A stretch of 64,000 nucleotides of DNA from Bacteroidota bacterium (GTDB lineage Bacteria > Bacteroidota > Bacteroidia > JACCXN01), in contig JACCXN010000004.1 in the NCBI GenBank assembly GCA_013696965.1, forward strand, positions 28,709-92,708, written 5' to 3'. How positions within the stretch are numbered: the stretch's first letter is position 1; the number at the start of each line of letters is the position of its first letter. Below the pieces are notes generated by a model, which ran no database searches, was not told the DNA's origin, and saw only the letters and a program-made list of their open reading frames with translations. Made by a program: the position numbers and the translations under genes. Shown here in pieces: positions 15,631-25,886 of the stretch.

Positions 15631-17199
15631 TTGAAAAGAAAATTAATAATAGGTTCTAGAGGCAGCGGACTTGCATTGTGGCAAGCCAACTATGTACAAG
15701 CCATGCTAAAGGATATCGGAGTAAAATCTGAAATAAAAATAATAAAAACCCAGGGAGACAAAATCCAGCATTTGAGTTTTGATAAACTCGAGGGTAAAGG
15801 ATTCTTTACAAAAGAAATTGAGGATGCACTTATTTCAGGTGAAACTGATCTTGCAGTTCATTCACATAAAGACCTTCCAACCACTTCGCCCATAGGCCTT
15901 ATTGTTGCTGCTGTTTCCATTCGTGGCAATCCTTCGGAACTCATTATTATCAACAAAAATGCGGTTGATTATTCCCTTAAATATTCTATAAAAAAAGGAG
16001 CTGTTATTGGTACTTCTTCTGCAAGAAGAAAATGTCAATTGCTGGCCCATCGTGATGATTTACAAATAAAAGACATAAGGGGAAATGTTCCAACCCGGAT
16101 TGATAAATTAAGATCGGGGGAATTTGATGCAATTCTTATTGCTGCAGCAGGTGTTGAAAGACTTGAGCTGGATCTTAATGAATTTACTGTGGAAAGGCCT
16201 TCTCCAAGGGAATTTATTCCTGCCCCTGCCCAAGGGGTATTGGCAATACAGGTAAGGGAGCAAGACAAGGAATTAATCGAAAAGTTAAGTGAAATAAATG
16301 TTCCATTTGTACAGGAATGCATTGCAGTTGAAAGAAAAATACTCAACCTCTTTGATGGTGGTTGCCAATTACCACTTGGATCATATTGCTTTAAGGAAGA
16401 TGGTATTTACAAAGTTTTTTCTGCAAAAGCCGATAACTGGAGCACTCCGCCAAAAAGAATTTATGCCCAAGCTTCCTCAACAGAAGGTCTTGCAGAATTA
16501 ATAGTTGAAAAGATCAGAAATTTTAAACCCTGTCAGGTTTTTATTACCAGGGATCTTGATGAAGATAATTATTTGCTAAAATCCCTTACTTCAAATCGCT
16601 ACCAGGTTACAGGAATTTCACTTATTGATGTTAAACCCATTCGCTTTTCATCTATCCCTGATACGGATTGGATCTTTTTTTCCAGCAGCCATGCGGTTAA
16701 AGAATTTTTTAATCAAAATCCTCTTGTAAAGCCGGGGATTAAATATGCCGTAATAGGAAAAGGCACGGAAACAACCTTGAATACAAAAGGAATAAAAGCT
16801 GATTTTGTTGGCTTATCTTCTGATACAAGCCTTGTAGGAAAAGAATTTGCAAAAATTGCAAATGAAAAAACCGTTTTATTTCCACAAGCTAAAGATTCAT
16901 TAAGAAGTGTTCAGAAACAATTGTCTTTCCAGACAAAGATTTACGATCTTTTTGTTTATAAATCTACTCCGAAAAATAATATCTCTATTCCCCAATCAGA
17001 TGTTGTGGTATTTACCAGTCCATCAAACGTTGAGGCATATTTTAAATTCTCTGATTTAAGCAATGTTCAACGTGTAATCTGCATTGGTAGTGCTACTGCT
17101 GAAAAGCTTAAGACACATGGATTTAATGAGTCTGTTATTCCAGAATATCCAGATGAAGCCGGGTTATTACAAGCAATTTTTGGATTAAGTTTCGAATAA
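15631..17199 (+). CDS. hemCD: fused hydroxymethylbilane synthase / uroporphyrinogen-III synthase
   Basis: The 522-residue protein joins two consecutive heme enzymes. Residues 1-295 are porphobilinogen deaminase: IGSRGSGLALWQ, the HSHKDLPT segment, the RGNVPTR loop, and the dipyrromethane-attachment Cys245 in FDGGCQLPLG. From about residue 300 to the end is the two-lobed uroporphyrinogen-III synthase (VFITRDLDED, DWIFFSSSHAV, VVVFTSPSNVEAYF). Fusion would pass the unstable linear hydroxymethylbilane directly to the cyclising domain. The start is TTG with a good Shine-Dalgarno sequence. hemA ends 16 bp upstream and hemB starts 10 bp downstream, so these form an operon. Confidence 0.93.
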   Translation: MKRKLIIGSRGSGLALWQANYVQAMLKDIGVKSEIKIIKTQGDKIQHLSFDKLEGKGFFTKEIEDALISGETDLAVHSHKDLPTTSPIGLIVAAVSIRGNPSELIIINKNAVDYSLKYSIKKGAVIGTSSARRKCQLLAHRDDLQIKDIRGNVPTRIDKLRSGEFDAILIAAAGVERLELDLNEFTVERPSPREFIPAPAQGVLAIQVREQDKELIEKLSEINVPFVQECIAVERKILNLFDGGCQLPLGSYCFKEDGIYKVFSAKADNWSTPPKRIYAQASSTEGLAELIVEKIRNFKPCQVFITRDLDEDNYLLKSLTSNRYQVTGISLIDVKPIRFSSIPDTDWIFFSSSHAVKEFFNQNPLVKPGIKYAVIGKGTETTLNTKGIKADFVGLSSDTSLVGKEFAKIANEKTVLFPQAKDSLRSVQKQLSFQTKIYDLFVYKSTPKNNISIPQSDVVVFTSPSNVEAYFKFSDLSNVQRVICIGSATAEKLKTHGFNESVIPEYPDEAGLLQAIFGLSFE

Positions 17200-17209
17200 A
17201 AATAAAAGC

Positions 17210-18181
17210 ATGATTGTTCAACGTCCACGCAGAAATCGCAAATCCCAGGTAATCCGTGACATGGTTCAGGAAACAGAATTATCTGTAAAGGATTTTATCT
17301 ATCCTGTTTTTTTAACCCAGGGAAATAACAAATCCATTGAAATAAAATCAATGCCGGGAATTTCTAGGCTTTCTTTGGATTATTTGCTTAAAGAGTTGGA
17401 AATATGCATGAATAATGGAGTTAAATCCTTTGCGGTATTTCCTCAAATTGAAGAATCTCTGAAAGATAAATACGCAAAAGAAAGTTACCGCGAGGGAAGC
17501 CTGTATTTAAAAGCAATAGCTGAAATTAAAAAACAGTTTCCTGAAGCATGTTTGGTTTCGGATGTTGCAATGGATCCATACAGTTCCGATGGGCATGATG
17601 GAATTGTAGAAAATGGTGAAATAATTAATGATCTTACTTTGGAGGTTTTAGGCAAAATGGCCATTGCACAAGCTCGTGCAGGAGCTGATATTGTTGCTCC
17701 TTCCGATATGATGGACGGGCGTGTTGGATACCTGCGCAAGGCTTTAGACAGAGAAGGTTTCTTTAATGTATCTATAATGTCATATTCTGCCAAATATGCA
17801 AGCGCTTTTTACGGGCCTTTTCGTGATGCACTTGAATCTGCCCCTAAAGCAGGGGATAAAAAAACCTACCAAATGAACCCGGCAAATCAGCGAGAAGCTT
17901 TGATTGAAGCAGAACTTGATTTTGCTGAAGGCGCAGATATACTTATGGTTAAACCAGCACTTGCTTACCTTGATGTAATTAAATTGCTGAAAGATAATTT
18001 TGATTTGCCTATTGCAGCTTACAATGTTAGCGGTGAATATGCCATGATAAAAGCCGCAAGCCTAAATGGCTGGATTGATGGAGAAAAAGCAATGCTGGAA
18101 AGCCTTATATCTATAAAAAGGGCTGGTGCAAAAATTATTTTATCCTATTTTGCAAAGGAATATGCTTTATTGGGTCGATAG
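17210..18181 (+). CDS. hemB: delta-aminolevulinic acid dehydratase
   Basis: The 323-residue enzyme condenses two aminolevulinate molecules to porphobilinogen. The Schiff-base lysines are visible as Lys195 (SYSAKYASAFYGPFR) and Lys248 (LMVKPALAYLD). At the metal site the segment reads DVAMDPYSSDGHDG, with Asp/Ser in place of the three zinc-binding cysteines, so it belongs to the magnesium/non-zinc class. It follows hemCD by 10 bp. With hemA and hemCD it covers all steps from glutamyl-tRNA to uroporphyrinogen III except the semialdehyde aminotransferase. Confidence 0.95.
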   Translation: MIVQRPRRNRKSQVIRDMVQETELSVKDFIYPVFLTQGNNKSIEIKSMPGISRLSLDYLLKELEICMNNGVKSFAVFPQIEESLKDKYAKESYREGSLYLKAIAEIKKQFPEACLVSDVAMDPYSSDGHDGIVENGEIINDLTLEVLGKMAIAQARAGADIVAPSDMMDGRVGYLRKALDREGFFNVSIMSYSAKYASAFYGPFRDALESAPKAGDKKTYQMNPANQREALIEAELDFAEGADILMVKPALAYLDVIKLLKDNFDLPIAAYNVSGEYAMIKAASLNGWIDGEKAMLESLISIKRAGAKIILSYFAKEYALLGR

Positions 18182-18345
18182 TTAAATTATTCTTAGAATT
18201 TTAAAGAATAAAAGTTCTTTCCGCCAATAAATCCTGTATTCGTGCAACACAACAAGATCGTTTTTATTTTTCGTGCAAAATTTATCAAATTCTTCGCCTG
18301 TATGATTTATAACATAAAATAAAAAAACTGTAATTATTAAAAACA

Positions 18346-19800
18346 ATGCAGAAACAATTAAATATCGTTTTCGTCCTGTTAACTGCCACCGTGTTCCTGT
18401 TTTTACTGGTCCCTAATATTTATCAGGAAGGACTGTTTATGGATGGTTTGATATACAGTACCACCGGCTTGAACTTAGCCAACGGAATTGGGACTTTCTG
18501 GAATCTCACATTTACCAAAACGGTAATCAGTAATTTTGATGGGCATCCTCCACTTGCTATGTATTTTCAAAACATCTTTTTTAAACTCCTTGGAGAAAGC
18601 CATTCTGTAGAAAAAATTTATTCCTCTTTCACTGCGGTTATTACAGTATTATTACTAATTGTTACTTGGAATTTTTTTCAAAAGGAAAAACAAACAAACT
18701 CATTGTATTGGATTCCCATTTTGTTATGGATTACTATTCCCGTTTGTTTTTGGTCTTATCAAAACAATGTTTTGGAAAACACTATGGGCATTTTTACCCT
18801 GGCCGCTTGTTTATGTTCTCTTTATGCAATATATAAAACAGGTTATTTGAAGTATGCTCTATTATTCTTTGCCTCAGTTTTTATTGTTTTAGGATTTTTA
18901 AGCAAAGGATTCCCTGCATTTTTTCCTCTTGCTGTTTTTGGCCTTCATTTTATCGTTTATAAAAAAGAATCTATTGTTCAGGGAATTACCAGTACCGTTT
19001 TCACCCTCTTTACCTGTGCATTTATTCTCAGCTTGATTTTTTGGGATGAAACGGCAAGAAAATTTATTTTCCATTATCTGGATATTCAGGTAATGGAAAG
19101 CCTTAAAGGAAATCAGGTTGTTGATCCCAGGTCCTTTATTTTAATTCGACTGTTACGCGAATTGATGGCCCCCTTTCTTTTATTGGTAATACTATTCTTA
19201 TTTGCGTTTTTTAAACACAAAGCAAAAACCCTTTTCTCAGTATATTCCAAAGAGCAGATGAAAGATTCTTGGTTCCTTTTTTTAATCGGGTTATCCGCAT
19301 CATTGCCCATAATGATTTCACCAAAACAAATGGGTTATTATCTGCTTCCTGCACTACCGTTTTTTGTATTGGCAATATCAAATCTAATTGCCCCATTAAT
19401 GGTAAAGGTATGTGCTAAAAAAACAAGCATTCGCTTTTTCTATTCAAGCTATTTAGTCTTTTTTGCAGCATTAATTTCTATTTTTATTTATGCTCAAATT
19501 AATTCTGTAAATCCAACAAGGGATAAAGATCTGATAAATGATGTGAAAACAATTGGAAACTATTTAGAAAAGGATATTACAATTGGAATAAAAGAGTCAT
19601 TGCTTGTAAAATGGTCTCTTATTGCCTATTTACAGCGGTATTATTTTATCAATGTTGAAACTTTTGATAAGCACAAATATGTTGTTACCGAAAAAATTTC
19701 ACCTTTGGAAAACCCAAACTATGTATTGGTATTGGAGGCAAAAGGCTTTCTGTTGTATGTTAATCAAGGAATTGAAAACAAACAAGGTTCATTCAACTAA
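18346..19800 (+). CDS. GT39-type glycosyltransferase (PMT/ArnT-like)
   Basis: The 484-residue polytopic protein has about ten to twelve membrane segments and a first periplasmic loop with FMDGLIYSTTGLNLANG and DGHPPLAMYFQ. The acidic residue and PPL pattern are typical of the PMT_2/ArnT superfamily, which transfers a sugar from a polyprenyl-phosphate donor on the outer face of the inner membrane. Acceptor (lipid A, protein or glycan) is unknown. It is monocistronic, and converges with sucB with only 27 bp between the two stop codons. Confidence 0.8.
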   Translation: MQKQLNIVFVLLTATVFLFLLVPNIYQEGLFMDGLIYSTTGLNLANGIGTFWNLTFTKTVISNFDGHPPLAMYFQNIFFKLLGESHSVEKIYSSFTAVITVLLLIVTWNFFQKEKQTNSLYWIPILLWITIPVCFWSYQNNVLENTMGIFTLAACLCSLYAIYKTGYLKYALLFFASVFIVLGFLSKGFPAFFPLAVFGLHFIVYKKESIVQGITSTVFTLFTCAFILSLIFWDETARKFIFHYLDIQVMESLKGNQVVDPRSFILIRLLRELMAPFLLLVILFLFAFFKHKAKTLFSVYSKEQMKDSWFLFLIGLSASLPIMISPKQMGYYLLPALPFFVLAISNLIAPLMVKVCAKKTSIRFFYSSYLVFFAALISIFIYAQINSVNPTRDKDLINDVKTIGNYLEKDITIGIKESLLVKWSLIAYLQRYYFINVETFDKHKYVVTEKISPLENPNYVLVLEAKGFLLYVNQGIENKQGSFN

Positions 19801-19827
19801 TCTCGCTCAGGATATTTACCTAAACAT

Positions 19828-21078
19828 TTACAATCCCAATAAAACCTCAACAGGATCCTTGGCTCCAAAAAGTAATTTAGTAGGATTTTCAATCATTTCC
19901 TTCACTTTTACAAGGAAAGAAACAGATTCTTTTCCATCTATTATTCTATGGTCATAAGAAAGGGCAATGTACATCATTGGACGTATTACAACTTGTCCGT
20001 TTACCGCCATAGGGCGTTCAACTATATTGTGCATACCTAAAATAGCACTTTGAGGAGGGTTTATTATTGGAGTGGATAACAACGATCCAAATACTCCTCC
20101 ATTTGTTATTGTAAAAGTACCTCCTGTCATTTCATCCACAGAAATTTTTCCTTCCCTTGCTTTTTTAGCAAGCTCTCCAATTTTTCCTTCAATTTCTGCC
20201 AGAGACATTTGTTCAGCATTGCGTATTACAGGCACCATTAACCCTTTTGGGGCACTAACGGCAATACCGATATCGGCATAATTATGATATACTATTTCAT
20301 CTCCATCAATCATTGCATTAACAGTTGGAAATAAATTCAATGCCTCGGTAACTGCTTTGGTGAAAAAAGACATGAACCCAAGTCCTACTCCATGGGTTTC
20401 TTTGAATTTATCCTTGTATTTACCTCTAAGCGCCATTACATTGCTCATATCTACTTCATTAAAAGTAGTTAGCATTGCAGTTTCATTTTTAACGGCAACC
20501 AACCTTTGAGCTATCTTTTTACGCAGAGATGACATTTTCTGACTATCAACATCTCTTGTTCCACCCCAGCCACTTGCTGCTTCCTTGTTGAAACCTGCTG
20601 AAAGTGCCTTTAAAACATCTTCCTTTGTGATTCTTCCTGCCACACCTGATCCAGGGACTTTAGAAACCGGAATTCCATTTTCATCCATTAATTTTTTTGC
20701 AGCTACTGAAGGAAGTCCATTTGCATAGGATGATTTGCTAGAAGCAGAAACAGGTACAGCCTTTAGCTCTTCCTTTACAACTGGTTTAACCATTGCCTGA
20801 GCTGTTTCTTTTTTCTCTGCCTTTGGTTTACTTTCACCCTTTACAGCAGTATCAATTTTACACACAACATCTCCCACCTTTACGGTTTCCCCTGCCTTTA
20901 CCAATATTTTAAGTGCACCTGATTCCTCTGCATTTAAGGTTAATGTGGCTTTGTCAGAATCTACCTCACATATTTCTTCATCCTTTTCTACATAATCCCC
21001 GTCTGATTTTAGCCAGTTTGCTATTTCAACTTCAGTAATCGATTCTCCCGGGCTGGGAACTTTCATTTCTATAATCAT
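19828..21078 (-). CDS. sucB: dihydrolipoamide succinyltransferase (E2 of oxoglutarate dehydrogenase)
   Basis: The 416-residue E2 core enzyme has the canonical order. A lipoyl domain at 1-77 carries the lipoyl-lysine in [10 protein letters not shown] flexible Ala/Lys/Pro linker follows, then the E1/E3-binding domain at about 120-160 ([18 protein letters not shown]). The acetyltransferase-type catalytic domain runs from about 185 to the end, with the active site SYDHRIIDG and the NPTKLLFG terminus. It transfers succinyl from lipoate to CoA. The gene follows sucA by 45 bp on the same strand. The E3 subunit (lipoamide dehydrogenase) is not in the window. Confidence 0.95.
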   Translation of the reverse strand: MIIEMKVPSPGESITEVEIANWLKSDGDYVEKDEEICEVDSDKATLTLNAEESGALKILVKAGETVKVGDVVCKIDTAVKGESKPKAEKKETAQAMVKPVVKEELKAVPVSASSKSSYANGLPSVAAKKLMDENGIPVSKVPGSGVAGRITKEDVLKALSAGFNKEAASGWGGTRDVDSQKMSSLRKKIAQRLVAVKNETAMLTTFNEVDMSNVMALRGKYKDKFKETHGVGLGFMSFFTKAVTEALNLFPTVNAMIDGDEIVYHNYADIGIAVSAPKGLMVPVIRNAEQMSLAEIEGKIGELAKKAREGKISVDEMTGGTFTITNGGVFGSLLSTPIINPPQSAILGMHNIVERPMAVNGQVVIRPMMYIALSYDHRIIDGKESVSFLVKVKEMIENPTKLLFGAKDPVEVLLGL

Positions 21079-21123
21079 GTTTTCTATAATAAAATCTGTT
21101 TTTAAATCTATTATGATGTTTAA

Positions 21124-23862
21124 TTATTTTTCTATAAGTACATTTTCAAAAACCTGATCCACAATTGATTTTTGTTGTAAAAGGTGTGTTTTACTGTATC
21201 CTGTGGCTGGTGTTGAATTCTCAGGTCTTGAAACAACTTTTAATCCAGGGGTAAGTGGTCCGAATTTTCTTAAAATAAATGACCAGGCTCCCATGTTTTC
21301 CGGTTCTTCCTGAACCCAAAGCCATTCTTTTGCATTACTGTATTTTTGCAACACTCCTTTCAGTTGTTCAATTGGCAATGGATAAAGTTGTTCAAGCCTT
21401 ATCAATGCACAATTCGTGATTCCATCTTTTTCTTTTTGCTCAAGCAAATCATAAAAAATCTTTCCGCTGCAAAAAGCAATCTTTGTAATTACATCCGGGT
21501 TTGCCGTTTGATCATCAATTACCTCCAGGAATCCCCCTGAAGTAAAATCTTTTAATGAGGACACACACTTTGGGTATCTTAAAAGACTTTTGGGTGTAAA
21601 AACCACAAGAGGTTTTCTAAATGGCCTATGCAATTGCCTTCTTAAAAGATGGAAAAAATTTGCAGGAGTTGTACAATTTGTAATCTGCATATTGTTGTAT
21701 GCACACATTTGTAAAAAACGCTCTATCCTGGCACTTGAATGCTCTGGTCCCATTCCTTCATATCCGTGCGGAAGAAGCATCACCAGTCCATTCATCCTTC
21801 TCCATTTATATTCTGCACAACTTATAAATTGATCTATAATGATTTGTGCTCCATTGAAAAAATCTCCGAACTGAGCCTCCCAAATAGTCAGCGTATGCGG
21901 AGAGGCCATGGCATAACCAAATTCAAAACCAAGAACACCGTATTCCGAAAGAAGGGAATTGTAAATCTCTAATTTTGCCTGGGTTCCACTAAAATTATTC
22001 AAGGGAACGTATTCTTCTTCTGAATCCTCAATTTTAATTACTGCATGGCGGTGTGAAAACGTTCCCCTTTCAACATCCTGTCCGCTAAACCTTACTGCGC
22101 TTCCCTCGTTAAGTAAGGAGGCATAAGCCATTAACTCGCCCATTCCCCAGTCATAACTATCGTTCTTTATCATATCCATACGGTCTTTAAACAACTTTTT
22201 GGTTTTATTAAAGAAGTTTTTTCCTTCTGGAAGAGTTGCTATTTTCTTTGCAATTTCAAGAAAACTTTTTTCATCAACGGCTGTAACTGGAGATGAATTA
22301 AAATCTTCATTTGTGGCCATTTTCAATCCCTTCCAGGCACCATCCAGAAAGGAGCTTATCCTGGCTTTTTCTGTTTGTTTGGCCTCAGTTAGCATTTCCT
22401 GAAGCATATTTTTAAAGCTTTCTTCCATTTCTTTGGCAAGACCAGATTCAACAGAGCCCTGTTTTAAAAGCTTATTGTTATATAGTTCTCTTGGATTTGG
22501 GTGATTAGCAATTGCTTTATATAAAATAGGCTGAGTAAAGCGCGGTTCATCTCCTTCATTGTGCCCGTATTTACGGTAGCAAAGGATGTCCACAAAAACA
22601 TCACGTTGAAACTTCTGTCTAAATTCCATTGCCAATTGGCAAACATATACCAAAGCTTCAACATCATCACCATTTACATGGAAAACCGGAGAAAGTACTA
22701 CTTTAGCTACATCCGTGCAATAAGTGCTGGAGCGGGCATCATGATAATTGGTAGTAAATCCTACCTGGTTATTCACAACAATATGAATTGTCCCCCCGGT
22801 TTTATAGCCTTCTAGCTGTGACATTTGAATTACTTCATATACTATACCCTGACCTGCAATTGCAGCATCACCATGAATTATTATAGAGGCTGCTTTTGAA
22901 AAATCATTTTTGTGGAATGTATCTATTTTAGCCCTGGTTATACCTTCCACAACTGGCCCAACTGCTTCAAGATGGGATGGGTTGGGAGTTAAACTAAGGT
23001 GGATTTTTTTACCTTTATTGGTGAATTGATCACTTGAATAACCTAAATGGTATTTCACATCTCCGTCAAAAAGTGAATCTTCAGCTCCACGTCCTTCAAA
23101 TTCTGTAAATATATCTTTATAGGTCTTGTTTAAAATATTGGCCAAAACATTTAAACGGCCACGGTGAGACATTCCAATTACGAAATCATCGATTCCTAGT
23201 TCTGCTCCTTTTTCAACTACAGTATCAAGTGCAGGAATAAGGGTTTCTGCGCCCTCAAGAGAAAATCTTTTTTGACCAACAAATTTAGTATGAAGGAAAT
23301 TTTCAAAAACTACAGCCTGGTTAAGTTTATTTAAAATTGTTTTCTTTTCATCAATTCCAAAATCAGGTGTGTTTTTACAGCCCTCCATTTTGCTCTTAAG
23401 CCATTCGTGCATTTCCTGATTCCGAATGTACATAAATTCAACTCCTATTGACTGGCAATAGGTCTGTTCAAGGTGCGCTACAATGTCTTTTAATTTTGCA
23501 GGACCTATGCCTATTTGTGTTCCTGCCTGAAAAACTACTTCAAGATCTTTTGCCTCAAGGTCGAAATTTTCAATTGCAAGGCTTGGGGAATATTGCCTTC
23601 TTTCTCTTACAGGGTTTGTTTTGGTAAAAAGATGTCCTCTGGTTCTATAACCTGTAATAAGGTTAATCACATTAAATTCTTTCCTTACGTTTTCTGGCAC
23701 TTCCGAACCAGAAACCTCTGTATAATTTGCCTTAGCAAAATCAAAGCCTTCAAAAAATTTTTTCCAGGAAATATCTAATTCATCCGGATTGGTTTTAAAT
23801 TGTTTGTATAATTCATCTATAGATGAAACATCAGCATTGCTTAGATAGGAGTATTTATCCAT
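21124..23862 (-). CDS. sucA: 2-oxoglutarate dehydrogenase E1 component
   Basis: The 912-residue thiamine-dependent E1 decarboxylates 2-oxoglutarate in the citric-acid cycle. Visible are the N-terminal E2-interaction helix (YLSNADVSSIDELYKQF), the GMSHRGRLNVLANI motif, TPP/Mg binding around IIHGDAAIAGQG and NNQVGFTT, and the C-terminal transketolase-like pyrimidine domain with HGYEGMGPEHSSARIERFLQ. Length is normal for the family. A TACTTTTG box (reverse complement of 23892-23899) lies about 30 bp upstream of the ATG and is a likely -7 element for the sucA-sucB operon. Confidence 0.96.
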   Translation of the reverse strand: MDKYSYLSNADVSSIDELYKQFKTNPDELDISWKKFFEGFDFAKANYTEVSGSEVPENVRKEFNVINLITGYRTRGHLFTKTNPVRERRQYSPSLAIENFDLEAKDLEVVFQAGTQIGIGPAKLKDIVAHLEQTYCQSIGVEFMYIRNQEMHEWLKSKMEGCKNTPDFGIDEKKTILNKLNQAVVFENFLHTKFVGQKRFSLEGAETLIPALDTVVEKGAELGIDDFVIGMSHRGRLNVLANILNKTYKDIFTEFEGRGAEDSLFDGDVKYHLGYSSDQFTNKGKKIHLSLTPNPSHLEAVGPVVEGITRAKIDTFHKNDFSKAASIIIHGDAAIAGQGIVYEVIQMSQLEGYKTGGTIHIVVNNQVGFTTNYHDARSSTYCTDVAKVVLSPVFHVNGDDVEALVYVCQLAMEFRQKFQRDVFVDILCYRKYGHNEGDEPRFTQPILYKAIANHPNPRELYNNKLLKQGSVESGLAKEMEESFKNMLQEMLTEAKQTEKARISSFLDGAWKGLKMATNEDFNSSPVTAVDEKSFLEIAKKIATLPEGKNFFNKTKKLFKDRMDMIKNDSYDWGMGELMAYASLLNEGSAVRFSGQDVERGTFSHRHAVIKIEDSEEEYVPLNNFSGTQAKLEIYNSLLSEYGVLGFEFGYAMASPHTLTIWEAQFGDFFNGAQIIIDQFISCAEYKWRRMNGLVMLLPHGYEGMGPEHSSARIERFLQMCAYNNMQITNCTTPANFFHLLRRQLHRPFRKPLVVFTPKSLLRYPKCVSSLKDFTSGGFLEVIDDQTANPDVITKIAFCSGKIFYDLLEQKEKDGITNCALIRLEQLYPLPIEQLKGVLQKYSNAKEWLWVQEEPENMGAWSFILRKFGPLTPGLKVVSRPENSTPATGYSKTHLLQQKSIVDQVFENVLIEK

Positions 23863-23891
23863 TTTACTGTTTAAATATTTTTTAGAACTAG

Positions 23892-23899
23892 CAAAAGTA
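23892..23899 (-). promoter_or_regulatory. candidate -7 box of sucA
   Basis: The minus strand reads TACTTTTG, matching the Bacteroidota -7 consensus TAnnTTTG, about 30 bp before the sucA ATG. No good TTTG -33 partner is visible at 18-22 bp. Confidence 0.4.
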
Positions 23900-23956
23900 C
23901 AATTTTTGTAAGATTCCAGTTAAAATATTAATTAAAAGAGACGAATTATATTGTTC

Positions 23957-24310
23957 TTAATGTTGCTTTTTATAAAAATTTCTGCTAATTGTTTTCTGTA
24001 ATTCCCGCTTTACAACTAGTACAGCCACTTCTTTAAGTAAATCCTTACCCGGTTTTTCAATCGCATTATTCAACATTTTTTCACTTATATCAATTTTATA
24101 CATGAGTGCCTGAAACAACTGATGTTTATTGTGGTAGAGGTTTTCCAAAACAGGACATAAGGCGTTAATCAATGTTTCAAAAGTTGGTTCATTTTGCTCG
24201 GCTATAATTTCCTGTTCACCAATTTGCATAAAACCCCTGTTTATTCCAGCTAAAGTTTGCTGAAGTATTTCCTTTTGATTTATATATTTTGAAATATCAG
24301 GTAATTCCAT
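23957..24310 (-). CDS. hypothetical protein, 117 residues
   Basis: This cytoplasmic, mostly alpha-helical protein of 117 residues is acidic in its N-terminal half and basic at the C-terminus, without signal peptide, membrane segment or metal motif. I do not recognise the family. It has an ATG start and codon use like its neighbours, and it occupies its own space between sucA and the divergent glutamate dehydrogenase gene. It ends 95 bp from the sucA start on the same strand, so it could share a transcript. Confidence 0.6.
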   Translation of the reverse strand: MELPDISKYINQKEILQQTLAGINRGFMQIGEQEIIAEQNEPTFETLINALCPVLENLYHNKHQLFQALMYKIDISEKMLNNAIEKPGKDLLKEVAVLVVKRELQKTISRNFYKKQH

Positions 24311-24443
24311 TTGCCTTGTTTGTATTGTGAAGGTACGAATTCAAAATTGACTGTATCATAAAAAGTCCTAGAATCATACTTCCTTTTTAAAAAAAACTCT
24401 ACCTTAGAAAAATAAATCGAAAAGCATAGTAAGAACACTTAAA

Positions 24444-25886
24444 ATGAGAAGTAAAATGGTAACTAAATTGGAGCAAAAGAGAGAACATAGTTTTTTTGGT
24501 GATGTAAGCAGATATTTTGACAATGCTGTAAAATTCCTTGACTATCCTAAAGGATTACTTGACCAGATAAAATGCTGCAACAGTGTTTATCAAATAAATT
24601 TCCCGTTAAAAGTAGGAAATGAAATTCAGGTAATCCAGGCATTCAGGGTAGAGCATAGTCATCATAAACAACCAACCAAGGGAGGAATACGATTTTCAGA
24701 AAACGTATCACAGGATGAAGTAATGGCCCTTGCGGCATTAATGACCTACAAATGTGCCATTGTAGATGTTCCTTTTGGGGGTGCTAAAGGAGGAATAAAA
24801 ATAAATCCACGGAAATATACAGAAGAACAACTCGAAAAAGTAACACGGAGGTATGCTTCTGAGCTAATTAAAAAGAATTTTATTGGTCCTGGCACCGATG
24901 TTCCTGCTCCTGATTACGGAACCGGAGAAAAGGAAATGTCATGGATTGTTGATACTTATACTGCTTTTTTTCCTGGCAACCTGGATGCAATGGCTTGTGT
25001 TACCGGCAAACCTATTAGCCAAGGAGGAATAGAGGGAAGAAAAGAAGCAACAGGCTTGGGGGTTTACTTTGGAATGCGCGAGGTTTGCAGTTTTAAGGAA
25101 GATATGGATAAACTTGGATTATCAACTGGAATTGAAAACAAAACCGTGGTTATTCAAGGACTTGGTAATGTTGGCTATCACGCGGCAAAGTTCTTTTATG
25201 AGGGTGGCGCCAAAATAATAGCAATTGCAGAATACGAAGGAGCAATTATGAATTCCGAAGGGTTAAATTATCAGGAAGTATTTGAGCACAGAAGAAAAAC
25301 AGGTTCACTATTAAATTTCCCTGGTGCTGTAAATATTGAAAAATCATCTGATGCACTTGAATTAGAATGCGATATTTTAATTCCTGCTGCACTTGAAAAC
25401 CAAGTACATCATAAAAATGCGGACCAAATTAAGGCTAAAATTATTGGAGAGGCAGCAAATGGTCCAATTACACCGGAGGCAGAAATAATACTCAATGCAA
25501 AAGGCGTATTAATTATTCCAGACATTTTCCTAAATGCTGGCGGGGTTACTGTTTCCTATTTCGAATGGCTTAAAAACCTTTCCCATGTTAGATTTGGAAG
25601 ACTAGGAAAAAGATTTGACGAGAATATGAATAACCAAATGCTGTCTGCCATTGAAACCATTACAGGAAAGCCTTTTACCGCCTTGCATCGCAAACAAATT
25701 GGAAGAGGAGCTGATGAACTTGATTTTGTATATTCAGGTTTGGAAGAGACCATGATAGAGGCATACAGGGATATAAGGACCGAATATAAAAACGGAAAAG
25801 GCATTCCTGATCTACGTACTGCTGCTTTTGTAGTTGCTATTAGAAAAATTGCCGGTTCTTATGAATCTCTTGGTATTTTCCCATGA
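24444..25886 (+). CDS. Glu/Leu/Phe/Val dehydrogenase (probably glutamate dehydrogenase)
   Basis: The 480-residue enzyme interconverts glutamate and 2-oxoglutarate. Family signatures are [10 protein letters not shown], the catalytic [10 protein letters not shown] with its lysine, [10 protein letters not shown], the Rossmann motif [12 protein letters not shown] and [10 protein letters not shown]. The segment [12 protein letters not shown] is also typical. ATG 24444 and ATG 24456 are both possible starts. It overlaps the next gene by 4 bp (ATGA), so the two are translationally coupled. Coenzyme preference cannot be read with confidence. Confidence 0.9.
   Translation: MRSKMVTKLEQKREHSFFGDVSRYFDNAVKFLDYPKGLLDQIKCCNSVYQINFPLKVGNEIQVIQAFRVEHSHHKQPTKGGIRFSENVSQDEVMALAALMTYKCAIVDVPFGGAKGGIKINPRKYTEEQLEKVTRRYASELIKKNFIGPGTDVPAPDYGTGEKEMSWIVDTYTAFFPGNLDAMACVTGKPISQGGIEGRKEATGLGVYFGMREVCSFKEDMDKLGLSTGIENKTVVIQGLGNVGYHAAKFFYEGGAKIIAIAEYEGAIMNSEGLNYQEVFEHRRKTGSLLNFPGAVNIEKSSDALELECDILIPAALENQVHHKNADQIKAKIIGEAANGPITPEAEIILNAKGVLIIPDIFLNAGGVTVSYFEWLKNLSHVRFGRLGKRFDENMNNQMLSAIETITGKPFTALHRKQIGRGADELDFVYSGLEETMIEAYRDIRTEYKNGKGIPDLRTAAFVVAIRKIAGSYESLGIFP

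Noticed and set aside
18187..18211. AT-only hairpin after hemB as a terminator
   Set aside because: The 8-bp stem has only one G-C pair, and no T run follows.
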